Shown one piece after another: positions 53,952-63,046 of a DNA stretch of 64,000 nt (its first letter is position 1; each line of letters starts with the position of its first letter). The notes under the pieces are model-generated. The model did not search any database and was not told where the DNA came from. It worked only from the letters and a program-made list of their open reading frames with translations. Origin of the DNA: Chitinophagaceae bacterium (lineage in GTDB: Bacteria; Bacteroidota; Bacteroidia; Chitinophagales; Chitinophagaceae); assembly GCA_016720745.1 (NCBI GenBank), contig JADKKA010000018.1, forward strand, positions 434,001 to 498,000, written 5' to 3'. The translations under genes were made by a program, and so were the position numbers.

Positions 53952-56048
53952 CTATTTTTTACCGGTCATTTGTAAAAACTCCTCTTCTGATATGATTTTT
54001 ATCGTGTTGAGTTTTTTGGCCTTGTCCAGTTTGCTGCCTGCATCTTCTCCCACCACCAGGTAGTTGAGTTTGGCACTCACTCCTCCCAGGATGATCCCAC
54101 CATTGGCTTCAACGATGGCTTCGGCTTCACTTCTCTTAAGTGTAGGTAAAGTACCGGTAAACAGAAAACTTTGTCCGGTCAGATTACCCGATGCCGACAA
54201 TTGCTTTTTTTCATTCTTCAGTTGCAATCCCAGGCTTTCCAGTTCTTTCAGCATGTCAATATTGTTTTGGTTGCTGAAGAAATGATGAATACTTCCACCC
54301 ACTTTGGGTCCCACATCTTCCAGGTTTTGCAGGGCTTCCAGAGAATAATCTTTTAATTCCAGTAAATGGGTAATGGCCTGGGCCAGTGTTTTAGCCGTGG
54401 TTTCTCCCACAAAGCGAATACCGAGTGCATAGATCAGCCGGTGCAGGGGTTGTGTTTTGGATTGAGTAATGGCCTGCTGAAGATTATTGATGGATTTTTG
54501 TCCGAAACCTTCCATGCCGGAAATTTTTTCAAAATCCAGTTTGTAAACCGAAGGGATATCTGTAAGTAATCCCAGTTCATAAAACTTCCGCACATTGGCA
54601 TCCCCGAATCCGCGGATATCCATGGCATCCTTGCTTACAAAGTGAATGATCCTTTCCACCACCTGGGCAGGGCATTCAATATTGATACAACGCCAGACGG
54701 CTTCTTCTTCTTCTTTAAATAGCTGGCTTTTACAAACCGGGCATGTTTTTGGAAAGATGATTTTTTTTTCTGTTCCTTTTCTGGAATCAGGAAGTGATTT
54801 CACAATTTGAGGAATCACATCACCGGCCCTTTCAATCAATACCATGTCCCCTTCCATCAAATCCTTTTCGCGGATATACTCTTCATTATGGATGGAGATA
54901 CTGCTTACAGTAACCCCGCCTACGGCCACGGGTTCCAGTTTGGCCACCGGCGTTACTGCACCGGTACGCCCGACCTGGTATTCAACCGTCAGTAATCGGG
55001 TAGTGGCCTGTCTGGCTTTGAATTTATAGGCAATAGCCCATCGGGGATGATGGGAGGTCATTCCCATTTTATCCTGTAAGGCAAAATCATTCACCTTGAT
55101 GACCATGCCGTCAATTTCATAGGGCAGGTCATCCCTTATCAATTCAAATTCATTGCACCAGGCGATTACTTTGTCAATGCCCTTGAATATTTTCTTTTCC
55201 TTTTCCGGGCTGCGAAATCCAAGGTCCCATAATAAGGAAAGCGATCCGCTGTGTTGCTTTAGCTCCGGTGGGACCGGTTTCCCCTTTTGCATGGTATAAT
55301 AACTGATGTGATAGACAAAGGCTTCCAGATTTCTCTTACCAGCTTCAGCGGGGTCTTTGATCCGAAGAGTGCCTGCCGCTGCGTTTCTTGGATTAGCTAA
55401 CGGGGGCAATCCTTCTTCCATCAGTTTTTCATTGTATTGGCGAAAATTATCTTTGTTGATCAGTACTTCACCACGGATCTCTGCCTGTTGAATACCATAG
55501 GAAGAAAATTTAGCGGAGAGCGGGATGGACCTGATCTGTTTTACATTAGCCGTTACTTCATCGCCTTCCACGCCGTCTCCCCGGGTGGCTCCTCTTACCA
55601 GCAGATCATTTTCATAAATCAATGAAATACTGCCGCCATCAAATTTGGGCTCTACGCAATATTCAATCTGATCCAGCCCTGTCAGTTCCCGGGCCTTGCG
55701 GTCAAAATCCTGCAGGTCTTCAGCATTATAAGAGTTATCCAGTGATAACATCGGCACCAGGTGCTGGACCGTTGGAAAATCTTTGGTCAGTCCTTTAGCC
55801 ACCCGTTGTGTGGGAGAATCAGCCGTCAACAAACCGGGGTTCTCCGCTTCCAGTTTTTGAAGCGCTTTAAAAAGCTGGTCATATTCCACATCCGCTAAAA
55901 GCGGGTCATTCATTATATAATACCGGTATTCATGAAAGCGCAGCAGATTCCGCAGCAGGTCAATGTCGGCCTCGCCGATTTGCCCGGTTTTTTTCAATAA
56001 ATCAGTACTGGCCTGCCGGAGTTCCCTGGTTTGGTCTTTTGAATACAT
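53952..56048 (-). CDS. ligA: NAD-dependent DNA ligase LigA
   Basis: 698 aa, full length. Ia domain and YxxxD at residues 40-60, adenylation lysine K135 in CVEPKFDGGS (most LigA read KIDG, here KFDGG), nucleotidyltransferase and OB domains to about 430, zinc finger C436, C439, C454, C459, helix-hairpin-helix repeats to about 600, and BRCT at about 620-698 (SFLFTGTLPTLKRSEAEAIV). Joins Okazaki fragments and repair nicks. Essential in bacteria. Transcribed alone. Confidence 0.95.
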   Translation of the reverse strand: MYSKDQTRELRQASTDLLKKTGQIGEADIDLLRNLLRFHEYRYYIMNDPLLADVEYDQLFKALQKLEAENPGLLTADSPTQRVAKGLTKDFPTVQHLVPMLSLDNSYNAEDLQDFDRKARELTGLDQIEYCVEPKFDGGSISLIYENDLLVRGATRGDGVEGDEVTANVKQIRSIPLSAKFSSYGIQQAEIRGEVLINKDNFRQYNEKLMEEGLPPLANPRNAAAGTLRIKDPAEAGKRNLEAFVYHISYYTMQKGKPVPPELKQHSGSLSLLWDLGFRSPEKEKKIFKGIDKVIAWCNEFELIRDDLPYEIDGMVIKVNDFALQDKMGMTSHHPRWAIAYKFKARQATTRLLTVEYQVGRTGAVTPVAKLEPVAVGGVTVSSISIHNEEYIREKDLMEGDMVLIERAGDVIPQIVKSLPDSRKGTEKKIIFPKTCPVCKSQLFKEEEEAVWRCINIECPAQVVERIIHFVSKDAMDIRGFGDANVRKFYELGLLTDIPSVYKLDFEKISGMEGFGQKSINNLQQAITQSKTQPLHRLIYALGIRFVGETTAKTLAQAITHLLELKDYSLEALQNLEDVGPKVGGSIHHFFSNQNNIDMLKELESLGLQLKNEKKQLSASGNLTGQSFLFTGTLPTLKRSEAEAIVEANGGIILGGVSAKLNYLVVGEDAGSKLDKAKKLNTIKIISEEEFLQMTGKK

Positions 56049-56194
56049 AGCAATAACACGTTATGAATTAGTAAATAAAGGTAAGCAGGGCCGGAGAATG
56101 TGCCGGATTCGCGGGTAAAAATTTAATGTGTTGCAAGTACATATTTATTACCTTCGATCACTGAAAGCAGACGGCGCTGGTGCCGGCTTATAAA

Positions 56195-59104
56195 ATGATT
56201 GCTATGTCAAAGTACTTTTTAACAGGACTACTGATCCTTTGTTTTGCTGTTTCCGGCAGGGCACAATTACTAAGCTGGACAGCAGATTTCCCCAAAGACA
56301 TTGATAATATTGAAATCACCCTGGATGCCAGCAAGGGCAATCAGGGATTGCTGAATTATACGCCTGTCTCCGATGTATATGTGCATGTTGGGGTGATTAC
56401 TAATTTAAGTACCGGGGCTTCCGACTGGAAATATGTAAAATTCACCTGGGCCACCACTCCCACTGCTGCCCAGGCCGTTTCGCTGGGAGGTAATAAATGG
56501 AAGTATACCATCAATAATATCCGGACATTCTTCGGGGTACCGGGTGGGGAGGTCATTCAAAAAATTGCCATCCTTTTCAGAAGCGGCAGCGGTACAGTGG
56601 TACAACGGAATACGGATGGCAGCGATATGTATATTCCGGTTTATGACAATACATTGTCCACAAGATTCAGTACTCCTTTTTTCCAGCCATTGTATACCCG
56701 TGTGCCAGAACCGATTTCAAAAAACCAGGGTGATAATATCAGTCTGACGGCGATTGCTAATCAGTCTTCCGACATGAAACTCTTCCTGAACGGCACACAG
56801 ATACAAGCTGCAACCGGTGTTACTACCATCAGTGCGAATCCGCTGCTGACCACTTCCGGCAATCAAACCATACGGGTAGATGCCACGGTTGGAGCTACCA
56901 CCAAATCAGAATCCTTTCAGTTTTATGTGGCCCCTGCAGTAAATATAGCGGCCCTGCCTGCCGGCGTAAGAGACGGGATTAATTATGAAACAGGCAATAC
57001 TTCTGCAGTACTGGTATTATATGCACCGGGAAAGAACAGGGTATCAGTCATTGGAGAATTTCCGGGAAGTAACTGGTCCGAGCAAACGGCTTACCAGATG
57101 AATAAAACCCCGGATGGCAATTACTGGTGGTTACGCATTACCGGTTTAACGGCCGGACAGGAATATGCATTTCAATATCTTGTAGACGGAACACTTAAAG
57201 TAGGAGATCCCTATGCAGAAAAAATACTGGATCCCAATAATGATTCCTTTATCACTCCTGCCACTTATCCGAATCTGAAAGCCTATCCTGCCGGACAATC
57301 CGGAATCGTGAGTGTGCTGCAAACCAATTCTCCGGGATATACCTGGAATGTCAATAATTTTCAACGGCCGGATAAGCGGAACCTGGTGATTTATGAACTG
57401 TTATTACGTGACTTCATCGCCGCTCACGACTGGCAAACCCTGCGGGATACGATCAATCATTTTAAAAATCTGGGTGTCAATGCCATTCAGATCATGCCTA
57501 TAAATGAGTTTGACGGCAATGAAAGCTGGGGTTATAATCCTTCTTATTTCCTGGCACCGGATAAATATTACGGTCCAAAAAATAGTCTGAAATCCTTTAT
57601 AGATCTCTGTCATAGTAATGGCATTGCCGTGATCATGGATATTGCATTAAATCATACTACCGGCAGTAATCCGCTGGCGGCGCTGTACTGGAATGGTACT
57701 ACCAATCAACCTGCAGCCAATAATCCCTGGCTGAATGTAAGTGCCACGCATCCTTATAATGTATTCAACGATTTTAATCATGAAAGTCTGGCCACACGTT
57801 ATTTTACCAGCCGGGTAATAGAGTACTGGTTACAGGAATATAAAATCGACGGATTCCGCTGGGATCTGTCAAAAGGGTTTACACAAAATGTTCAATGCGG
57901 AGGAAGCACTTCCAATGAGTCCTGTATCAGTGATTACCATGCAGACAGGGTGGCCATCTGGAAACGGTATTATGATACCATGCAGCTGAAATCTTCAGGC
58001 ACTTATTGTATTCTGGAACATTTTGCGAATAATACCGAGGAAGTGGAATTGTCCAACTATGGCATGATGCTTTGGGGAAACAACACATTTAATTTCCAGG
58101 AAGCCACCATGGGTTTTGTCGCCAATTCCAATTTTGAAGGATACCTGCATTCGGCAAGGGGCTGGAGCAATCCTCATCTGGTGGCGTATATGGAAAGTCA
58201 TGATGAAGAAAGAATCATGTATAAAGCCCTCCAATTTGGCAATACATCCAATGCCTCACATAATGTAAGAGATCTGGCCACGGCCCTGCGCAGGACCGAA
58301 ATGACCGGTGCCTTTTTCTATATGGGACCCGGTCCAAAGATGCTCTGGCAGTTCGGCGAGCTGGGTTTTGATTTTTCCATCAACCGTTGTACGGATGGTA
58401 CAGTCAATAACAATTGCCGGCTCGATAAGAAACCTATTCGCTGGGATTATAAAACAGAGCCCAACCGGAAAAGGATATATGATGTTTTCAGCAACCTGAA
58501 CCGGATCCGTTTTCATCCCTGGTTCAAGGATGTATTTATTGCCAATAACACAACGATTGACCGGAACATGTCCGGTGCATTCAAATCGCTGCGGCTGAGA
58601 AGTGCCAATGACAGTTCCTGTGTTGTCGTGATCGGAAATTTTGATGTGACAGCACAATCGGGTTCAGTAACCTTCCCAACGGCAGGCACCTGGTATAATT
58701 ATTTTACCGGCAGCACTATTACCACTACCGGCGCGGCACAAAATTTTACCCTGCAACCCGGGGAATACCAGGTATTCCTGAACCGGAACCTGGTGAGCAC
58801 GGTCATCACTGCCAGCGGAAGCGGACCGGGCCTTGGTGCTGATGGTATACGGGCGATGATCTATTCCAATCCTGTGAATCCTTCTTCCCTGCTGGAAATT
58901 GATGTACCCCGGACAGGAATGATACAGGCGGTATTATATAATAACAGCGGACAGCAACTGGGAATAATACAAAATGGTATCCTTGTAAAGGGAAAACAAA
59001 GGATTACGCTGGCCGGAAAAACGGAGTCTTTACCAGCCGGGCATTATCTTATAAAAATTACTGGTTTGAATCAATCAGTAGCCGTTAAGTTTGTAATTCA
59101 GTAA
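56195..59104 (+). CDS. GH13 alpha-amylase-like enzyme with CBM48-like and T9SS sorting domains
   Basis: 969 aa from the ATG at 56195; another ATG at 56204 and a GTG at 56180 are alternatives. Signal peptide ends near RAQ. N-terminal Ig-like domains with an LSWTADFPKDIDNIEITLDA opening, a CBM48/early-set domain at about 265-340 (SAVLVLYAPGKNRVSVIGEF), then the GH13 barrel: region I DIALNH (482-487), region II DGFRWD with nucleophile D557, region III ILEHF with acid E608, region IV MESHDEE with H669 and D670. The last 80 residues are a T9SS sorting domain (AMIYSNPVNPSSLLEIDVPR). It is exported and attacks alpha-glucans, feeding the adjacent SusCD pair; the Nudix regulator gene follows 17 nt later. 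Confidence 0.92.
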   Translation: MIAMSKYFLTGLLILCFAVSGRAQLLSWTADFPKDIDNIEITLDASKGNQGLLNYTPVSDVYVHVGVITNLSTGASDWKYVKFTWATTPTAAQAVSLGGNKWKYTINNIRTFFGVPGGEVIQKIAILFRSGSGTVVQRNTDGSDMYIPVYDNTLSTRFSTPFFQPLYTRVPEPISKNQGDNISLTAIANQSSDMKLFLNGTQIQAATGVTTISANPLLTTSGNQTIRVDATVGATTKSESFQFYVAPAVNIAALPAGVRDGINYETGNTSAVLVLYAPGKNRVSVIGEFPGSNWSEQTAYQMNKTPDGNYWWLRITGLTAGQEYAFQYLVDGTLKVGDPYAEKILDPNNDSFITPATYPNLKAYPAGQSGIVSVLQTNSPGYTWNVNNFQRPDKRNLVIYELLLRDFIAAHDWQTLRDTINHFKNLGVNAIQIMPINEFDGNESWGYNPSYFLAPDKYYGPKNSLKSFIDLCHSNGIAVIMDIALNHTTGSNPLAALYWNGTTNQPAANNPWLNVSATHPYNVFNDFNHESLATRYFTSRVIEYWLQEYKIDGFRWDLSKGFTQNVQCGGSTSNESCISDYHADRVAIWKRYYDTMQLKSSGTYCILEHFANNTEEVELSNYGMMLWGNNTFNFQEATMGFVANSNFEGYLHSARGWSNPHLVAYMESHDEERIMYKALQFGNTSNASHNVRDLATALRRTEMTGAFFYMGPGPKMLWQFGELGFDFSINRCTDGTVNNNCRLDKKPIRWDYKTEPNRKRIYDVFSNLNRIRFHPWFKDVFIANNTTIDRNMSGAFKSLRLRSANDSSCVVVIGNFDVTAQSGSVTFPTAGTWYNYFTGSTITTTGAAQNFTLQPGEYQVFLNRNLVSTVITASGSGPGLGADGIRAMIYSNPVNPSSLLEIDVPRTGMIQAVLYNNSGQQLGIIQNGILVKGKQRITLAGKTESLPAGHYLIKITGLNQSVAVKFVIQ

Positions 59105-59121
59105 AATATAAAAAGGGGAGT

Positions 59122-59847
59122 ATGGCACAGCATACAGGTTTAAAAACCGCAGCCATTGAAAAGATCAGTCACCTGGAATATTTCAATATTGCGGTGTCGG
59201 TGGACTGTGTGATTTTCGGATATGATGAGAAGGAATTGAAAGTATTACTGATCAAGTCTGATCTGGAGGAATTCTCCGGACTTGATTCCTTATTAGGTGA
59301 CCTCGTTCGGCCGGATGAACACCTCGAAACAGCCTCTTACCGGATATTGAAAGAAAGAACCGGACTGGATGATGTGTACCTGGAGCAGGTACAGGCTTTT
59401 GGAAGTATCAACCGTCACCCTTCGGGCCGAGTAATTACCATTGCATATTATTCGTTGATTGATATCAGCCATCATAAACTCCGGCTGGACAATAATGAAC
59501 TCAACTGGCATCCCGTAAACGATATCCGCAAAATGGCCTTTGACCATAAGCTGATCCTCGATACCTGTTTAAAGAGGCTGCAGCAGCAGATCATGAACCA
59601 GCCGGTGGTATTTAATCTGTTACCTGAGAAATTTTCGCTTCGTCAGTTACAGGAATTATATGAATCCATCCTGGGTGTGGAGCTGGATCGCCGCAATTTC
59701 AGGAAGAAGATTTCCCTGAAGGACTGGCTGCAGGACGTAGGGGAGATGGAGGAAGATGTTCCCCATCGCCCGGGAAAATTATATAAACTGAAAACCAGTC
59801 AGCCCAAAAAGCCTGTCAGGAAGAAAGCAGGAGCCGCTGCTGTATAA
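59122..59847 (+). CDS. NrtR-like Nudix-family transcriptional regulator
   Basis: 241 aa. An N-terminal Nudix fold (NIAVSVDCVIFGYDEKELKV) has a degraded Nudix box: GDLVRPDEHLETASYRILKE has Asp for the first Glu and lacks the full REUxEE run, so hydrolysis is unlikely. The C-terminal winged-helix part reads EKFSLRQLQELYESILGVEL, then DRRNFRKKISLKDWLQDVGE, as in NrtR/AraR-type regulators. A Lys-rich tail ends the protein. It follows the amylase gene by 17 nt with AGGGGAG upstream of its ATG and precedes susC. It probably senses a sugar or ADP-ribose-like ligand and controls this locus; this is inference. Confidence 0.85.
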   Translation: MAQHTGLKTAAIEKISHLEYFNIAVSVDCVIFGYDEKELKVLLIKSDLEEFSGLDSLLGDLVRPDEHLETASYRILKERTGLDDVYLEQVQAFGSINRHPSGRVITIAYYSLIDISHHKLRLDNNELNWHPVNDIRKMAFDHKLILDTCLKRLQQQIMNQPVVFNLLPEKFSLRQLQELYESILGVELDRRNFRKKISLKDWLQDVGEMEEDVPHRPGKLYKLKTSQPKKPVRKKAGAAAV

Positions 59848-59948
59848 TTAATTGATTATCAGTTAATAAAAATTAATATAAATGTCTGACCCTGCCGGTT
59901 TAAGATGAGCAATGACTTTCCTTTCCCCGGTACATGATCAAAATTATT

Positions 59949-59978
59949 TTTGCAGATTTTAAAATAGTCTTAACATTG
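59949..59978 (+). promoter_or_regulatory. Probable susC promoter
   Basis: TTTG at 59949-59952 and TAACATTG at 59971-59978 with an 18-nt spacer. The second element departs from TAnnTTTG at one position. It gives a leader of about 75 nt before the ATG at 60058. Confidence 0.5.
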
Positions 59979-60014
59979 TGTGTTTTATACACATTGGGTT
60001 GTGTACTTAGTACA
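59977..60014 (+). promoter_or_regulatory. Two inverted repeats, candidate operators for the Nudix regulator
   Basis: TGTGT-n7-ACACA at 59977-59993 and TGTAC-TTA-GTACA at 60002-60014 lie at and just after the susC promoter candidate, spaced 25 nt start to start. Their position suits a repressor site. Binding by the neighbouring NrtR-like protein is inferred from proximity only. Confidence 0.45.
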
Positions 60015-60057
60015 TAATCTTATTGTTTTCTGATTGCTAATAAAATAATGATTGCTT

Positions 60058-63009
60058 ATGTTCACTCAACAACTCAAGAAAGTGACCGGCCTTCTGCTGC
60101 TGGTCCTGATTTCCCAGGTTTCATTGGCGCAAAACAAGGTTGTTACCGGTAAGGTAACAGATGCAAGAGACGGAACTCCTTTGCAGGGAGCTACTGTTTC
60201 AGCAAAAGGAAACCGTTCGGGTACACAGACTGATGCCAAAGGTGTTTTCAGTCTTACAGTAGATAACAGTGTTTCCGCAATTGTGATTTCTTCTGTGGGC
60301 TTTAACGCACAGGAAATTTCACTTGATGGTAAAACATCCGTGGAAGTGGCCATGGCTATCAACAACACGTCACTTGGTGAAGTGGTGGTGATTGGTTATG
60401 GTACAGCGAGGAGAAAGGACCTGACCGGTTCTGTTTCCACTGTTTCCACCAAAGATTTTAACAAAGGACCGCTGACCTCACCAGAGCAACTGATCAATGG
60501 TAAGGTGGCTGGTGTGCAAATCACGGCACCAAGCGGAGCTCCTGGTTCAGGAGGTCGTATCCGTGTCAGGGGAACTTCTTCCCTGTCAGGCAGTAATGAT
60601 CCGCTGATCATTATTGATGGTGTACCGGTTGATCAGCAAAGTGGAATTTCCGGATCAAACAATCCGCTGGCGATGATTAACCCCAATGATATTGAGACGT
60701 TCAATATCCTGAAAGATGCTTCTGCTACTGCTATTTATGGTAACAGGGCTACCAATGGGGTGATCATTATTACGACCAAGAAGGGAAAGTCCGGCAAGTT
60801 CAGACTGAGCTTCAGTACCCTGAATTCCTATTCAGTGGTAGGCGATAAACTGGATGTTTTGAATGCTGATGAATTCAAAGCAGTGGTAAATGGAAAAGGA
60901 AATAATTCGCAGAAAGGCTTGCTTGGTTCAGCCAATACCAACTGGCAGGATCAGGTTTATGATAATGCCTTTGCTACGGATAACAATATCGCCATGACCG
61001 GTGGTATCAAGAACTTCCCTTATCGTTTTTCACTGGGTTACCTGAAACAAAATGGTATCCTGAAAACCGGAACCCTGGGCAGGTTTTCAACAGCCCTGAA
61101 CCTGAACCCCCGTTTACTGAAAAATTCATTGAAAGTGGATCTGAATCTGAAAGCTACTTTCAGTGATTACTTCTTTGCCAACGAAGGTGCCATTGGTGGT
61201 TCTGCCTTCTTTGACCCCACCCAGGTAATTAACCGCAACGATAACCGTTTTGGTGGTTATTGGGAGTGGCTGGCGAATAATAACCAGCCCGATGGACTGG
61301 CTCCTAAAAACCCAGTTGGACAATTGAATCTGAGAGATGATCAGAGTGATGTAACAAGGATCATCACCAACCTGCAACTGGATTATACTTTCCCATTCCT
61401 GAAAGACCTGCGTGCTGTGTTGAATGTAGGTTATGATTATTCAAAAGGACAGGGTACCGTATACATAATGGATTCTGCAGCCATGTCGTATATACGTGGT
61501 GGTGTGAACAATAAATATGAGCAAACCAAGAAAAATAAATTGCTTGATTTCTACCTGAATTATGTAAAAGACCTGAAAAGCATCAGGAGCCGGCTGGATA
61601 TAACAGCGGGTTATGGTTACCAGGATTTCATGCGGATGAGTCCTAACTATCCTGATTACCGGGCCAACGGACAGGAATTTGCACCCGCAAATCCTTTCCC
61701 TTTTGAAACCCAGAATACACTGGTATCATTTTATGGAAGAGCTAACTTTTCTGTACACAGCAAATATTTGTTTACAGCAACATTGCGTCGTGATGGTTCT
61801 TCCAGGTTCAGTCCGGATACCCGCTGGGGCTGGTTCCCGTCTGCCGCATTTGCATGGAATATCAGTGAGGAATCATTCCTGAAAGGAAATAAAGTATTGT
61901 CTAACCTGAAACTGCGCATGGGTTATGGTATAACGGGTCAGCAGGAAATCGGAAACGACTACGCTTATATCGCCAACTATACACTGGGTGCTGAAACAGC
62001 ACAATACCAGTTTGGTAATAGTTTTTATCAGGTTCAGCGCCCGGTTGGTTATGATGCCAATATTAAGTGGGAAGAAACCAAGACAATCAACCTCGGTATT
62101 GATTTTGGATTCCTGAATGGAAGGATCAGCGGTTCCTTGGATTATTATAACAAAGAAACCATCGACCTGCTGAGCTTTATTGATGTTCCGGCAGGAACCA
62201 ATTTCACCAACCGGATCTTTACCAATGTTGGGGATATGAATAATAAGGGTATTGAGTTCACCCTGAATACGAATATCATCCGCAAAACCAAACTGACCTG
62301 GGATGCTGGTTTCAATATAACTTATAATAAAAATGAAGTAACCAGACTGACGAAAGTTGATGATCCTACCTTTATTGGAGTAGCCACCGGCGGTATCTCT
62401 GGTGGTGTGGGAAATACTATCCAGATCCATTCAGTAGGGTATCGCCCCAGTTCCTTCTTTGTGCTGCAGCAGGTATATACTGACCAGAAAAAACCAATTG
62501 AAGGTTTATATGTTGACAGGAATAAAGATGGCGTGATCAATAACCTGGACTATTATCGTTACAAATCTCCGGAGCCTACGATAGTACTGGGCTTTAACAC
62601 AGCGGTTTCATACGAAAAATGGAATTTCTCAACGGTGTTAAGGGCCAATTTTGGAAACTATATGTATAATAACATCTTCTCCGGAAATGGTGTGTTCCAG
62701 CCTGGTTCTCAATCATTCCTGAACAATGTTCACCGTAACTACCAGGAAACCGGATTTGGTACCTACCAGTATTTCTCTGACTATTATGTAGAAAATGCCT
62801 CCTTCCTCCGGATGGACAACTTTACCGTTTCTTATGATTTCGGGAAAGTATTTAATAACAAAGCCAACCTTAGGGTTACCGGAAACGTTCAGAATGTGTT
62901 CGTGACATCGAAGTATCGCGGACTGGATCCTGAAATTGCCGGAGGTATCGACAATAATTTTTATCCCAGACCGAGGATTTTCTCACTGGGCGCTAACCTG
63001 GAATTATAA
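60058..63009 (+). CDS. SusC/RagA-type TonB-dependent outer-membrane transporter
   Basis: 983 aa from the ATG at 60058 (MFTQQLKKVTGLLLLVLISQ); an upstream TTG is not needed. Carboxypeptidase-like domain VVTGKVTDARDGTPLQGATV, TonB-box/plug region GEVVVIGYGTARRKDLTGSV, SuSC signature plug end NGVIIITTKKGKSG, then the barrel with the final motif GLDPEIAGGIDNNF and PRPRIFSLGANLEL. It imports oligosaccharides, probably maltooligosaccharides given the neighbouring GH13 enzyme, together with the SusD-like lipoprotein 37 nt downstream. Confidence 0.93.
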   Translation: MFTQQLKKVTGLLLLVLISQVSLAQNKVVTGKVTDARDGTPLQGATVSAKGNRSGTQTDAKGVFSLTVDNSVSAIVISSVGFNAQEISLDGKTSVEVAMAINNTSLGEVVVIGYGTARRKDLTGSVSTVSTKDFNKGPLTSPEQLINGKVAGVQITAPSGAPGSGGRIRVRGTSSLSGSNDPLIIIDGVPVDQQSGISGSNNPLAMINPNDIETFNILKDASATAIYGNRATNGVIIITTKKGKSGKFRLSFSTLNSYSVVGDKLDVLNADEFKAVVNGKGNNSQKGLLGSANTNWQDQVYDNAFATDNNIAMTGGIKNFPYRFSLGYLKQNGILKTGTLGRFSTALNLNPRLLKNSLKVDLNLKATFSDYFFANEGAIGGSAFFDPTQVINRNDNRFGGYWEWLANNNQPDGLAPKNPVGQLNLRDDQSDVTRIITNLQLDYTFPFLKDLRAVLNVGYDYSKGQGTVYIMDSAAMSYIRGGVNNKYEQTKKNKLLDFYLNYVKDLKSIRSRLDITAGYGYQDFMRMSPNYPDYRANGQEFAPANPFPFETQNTLVSFYGRANFSVHSKYLFTATLRRDGSSRFSPDTRWGWFPSAAFAWNISEESFLKGNKVLSNLKLRMGYGITGQQEIGNDYAYIANYTLGAETAQYQFGNSFYQVQRPVGYDANIKWEETKTINLGIDFGFLNGRISGSLDYYNKETIDLLSFIDVPAGTNFTNRIFTNVGDMNNKGIEFTLNTNIIRKTKLTWDAGFNITYNKNEVTRLTKVDDPTFIGVATGGISGGVGNTIQIHSVGYRPSSFFVLQQVYTDQKKPIEGLYVDRNKDGVINNLDYYRYKSPEPTIVLGFNTAVSYEKWNFSTVLRANFGNYMYNNIFSGNGVFQPGSQSFLNNVHRNYQETGFGTYQYFSDYYVENASFLRMDNFTVSYDFGKVFNNKANLRVTGNVQNVFVTSKYRGLDPEIAGGIDNNFYPRPRIFSLGANLEL

Positions 63010-63046
63010 TCAATAACTGAAATAATTATCAATAAAAGCTTGCACA

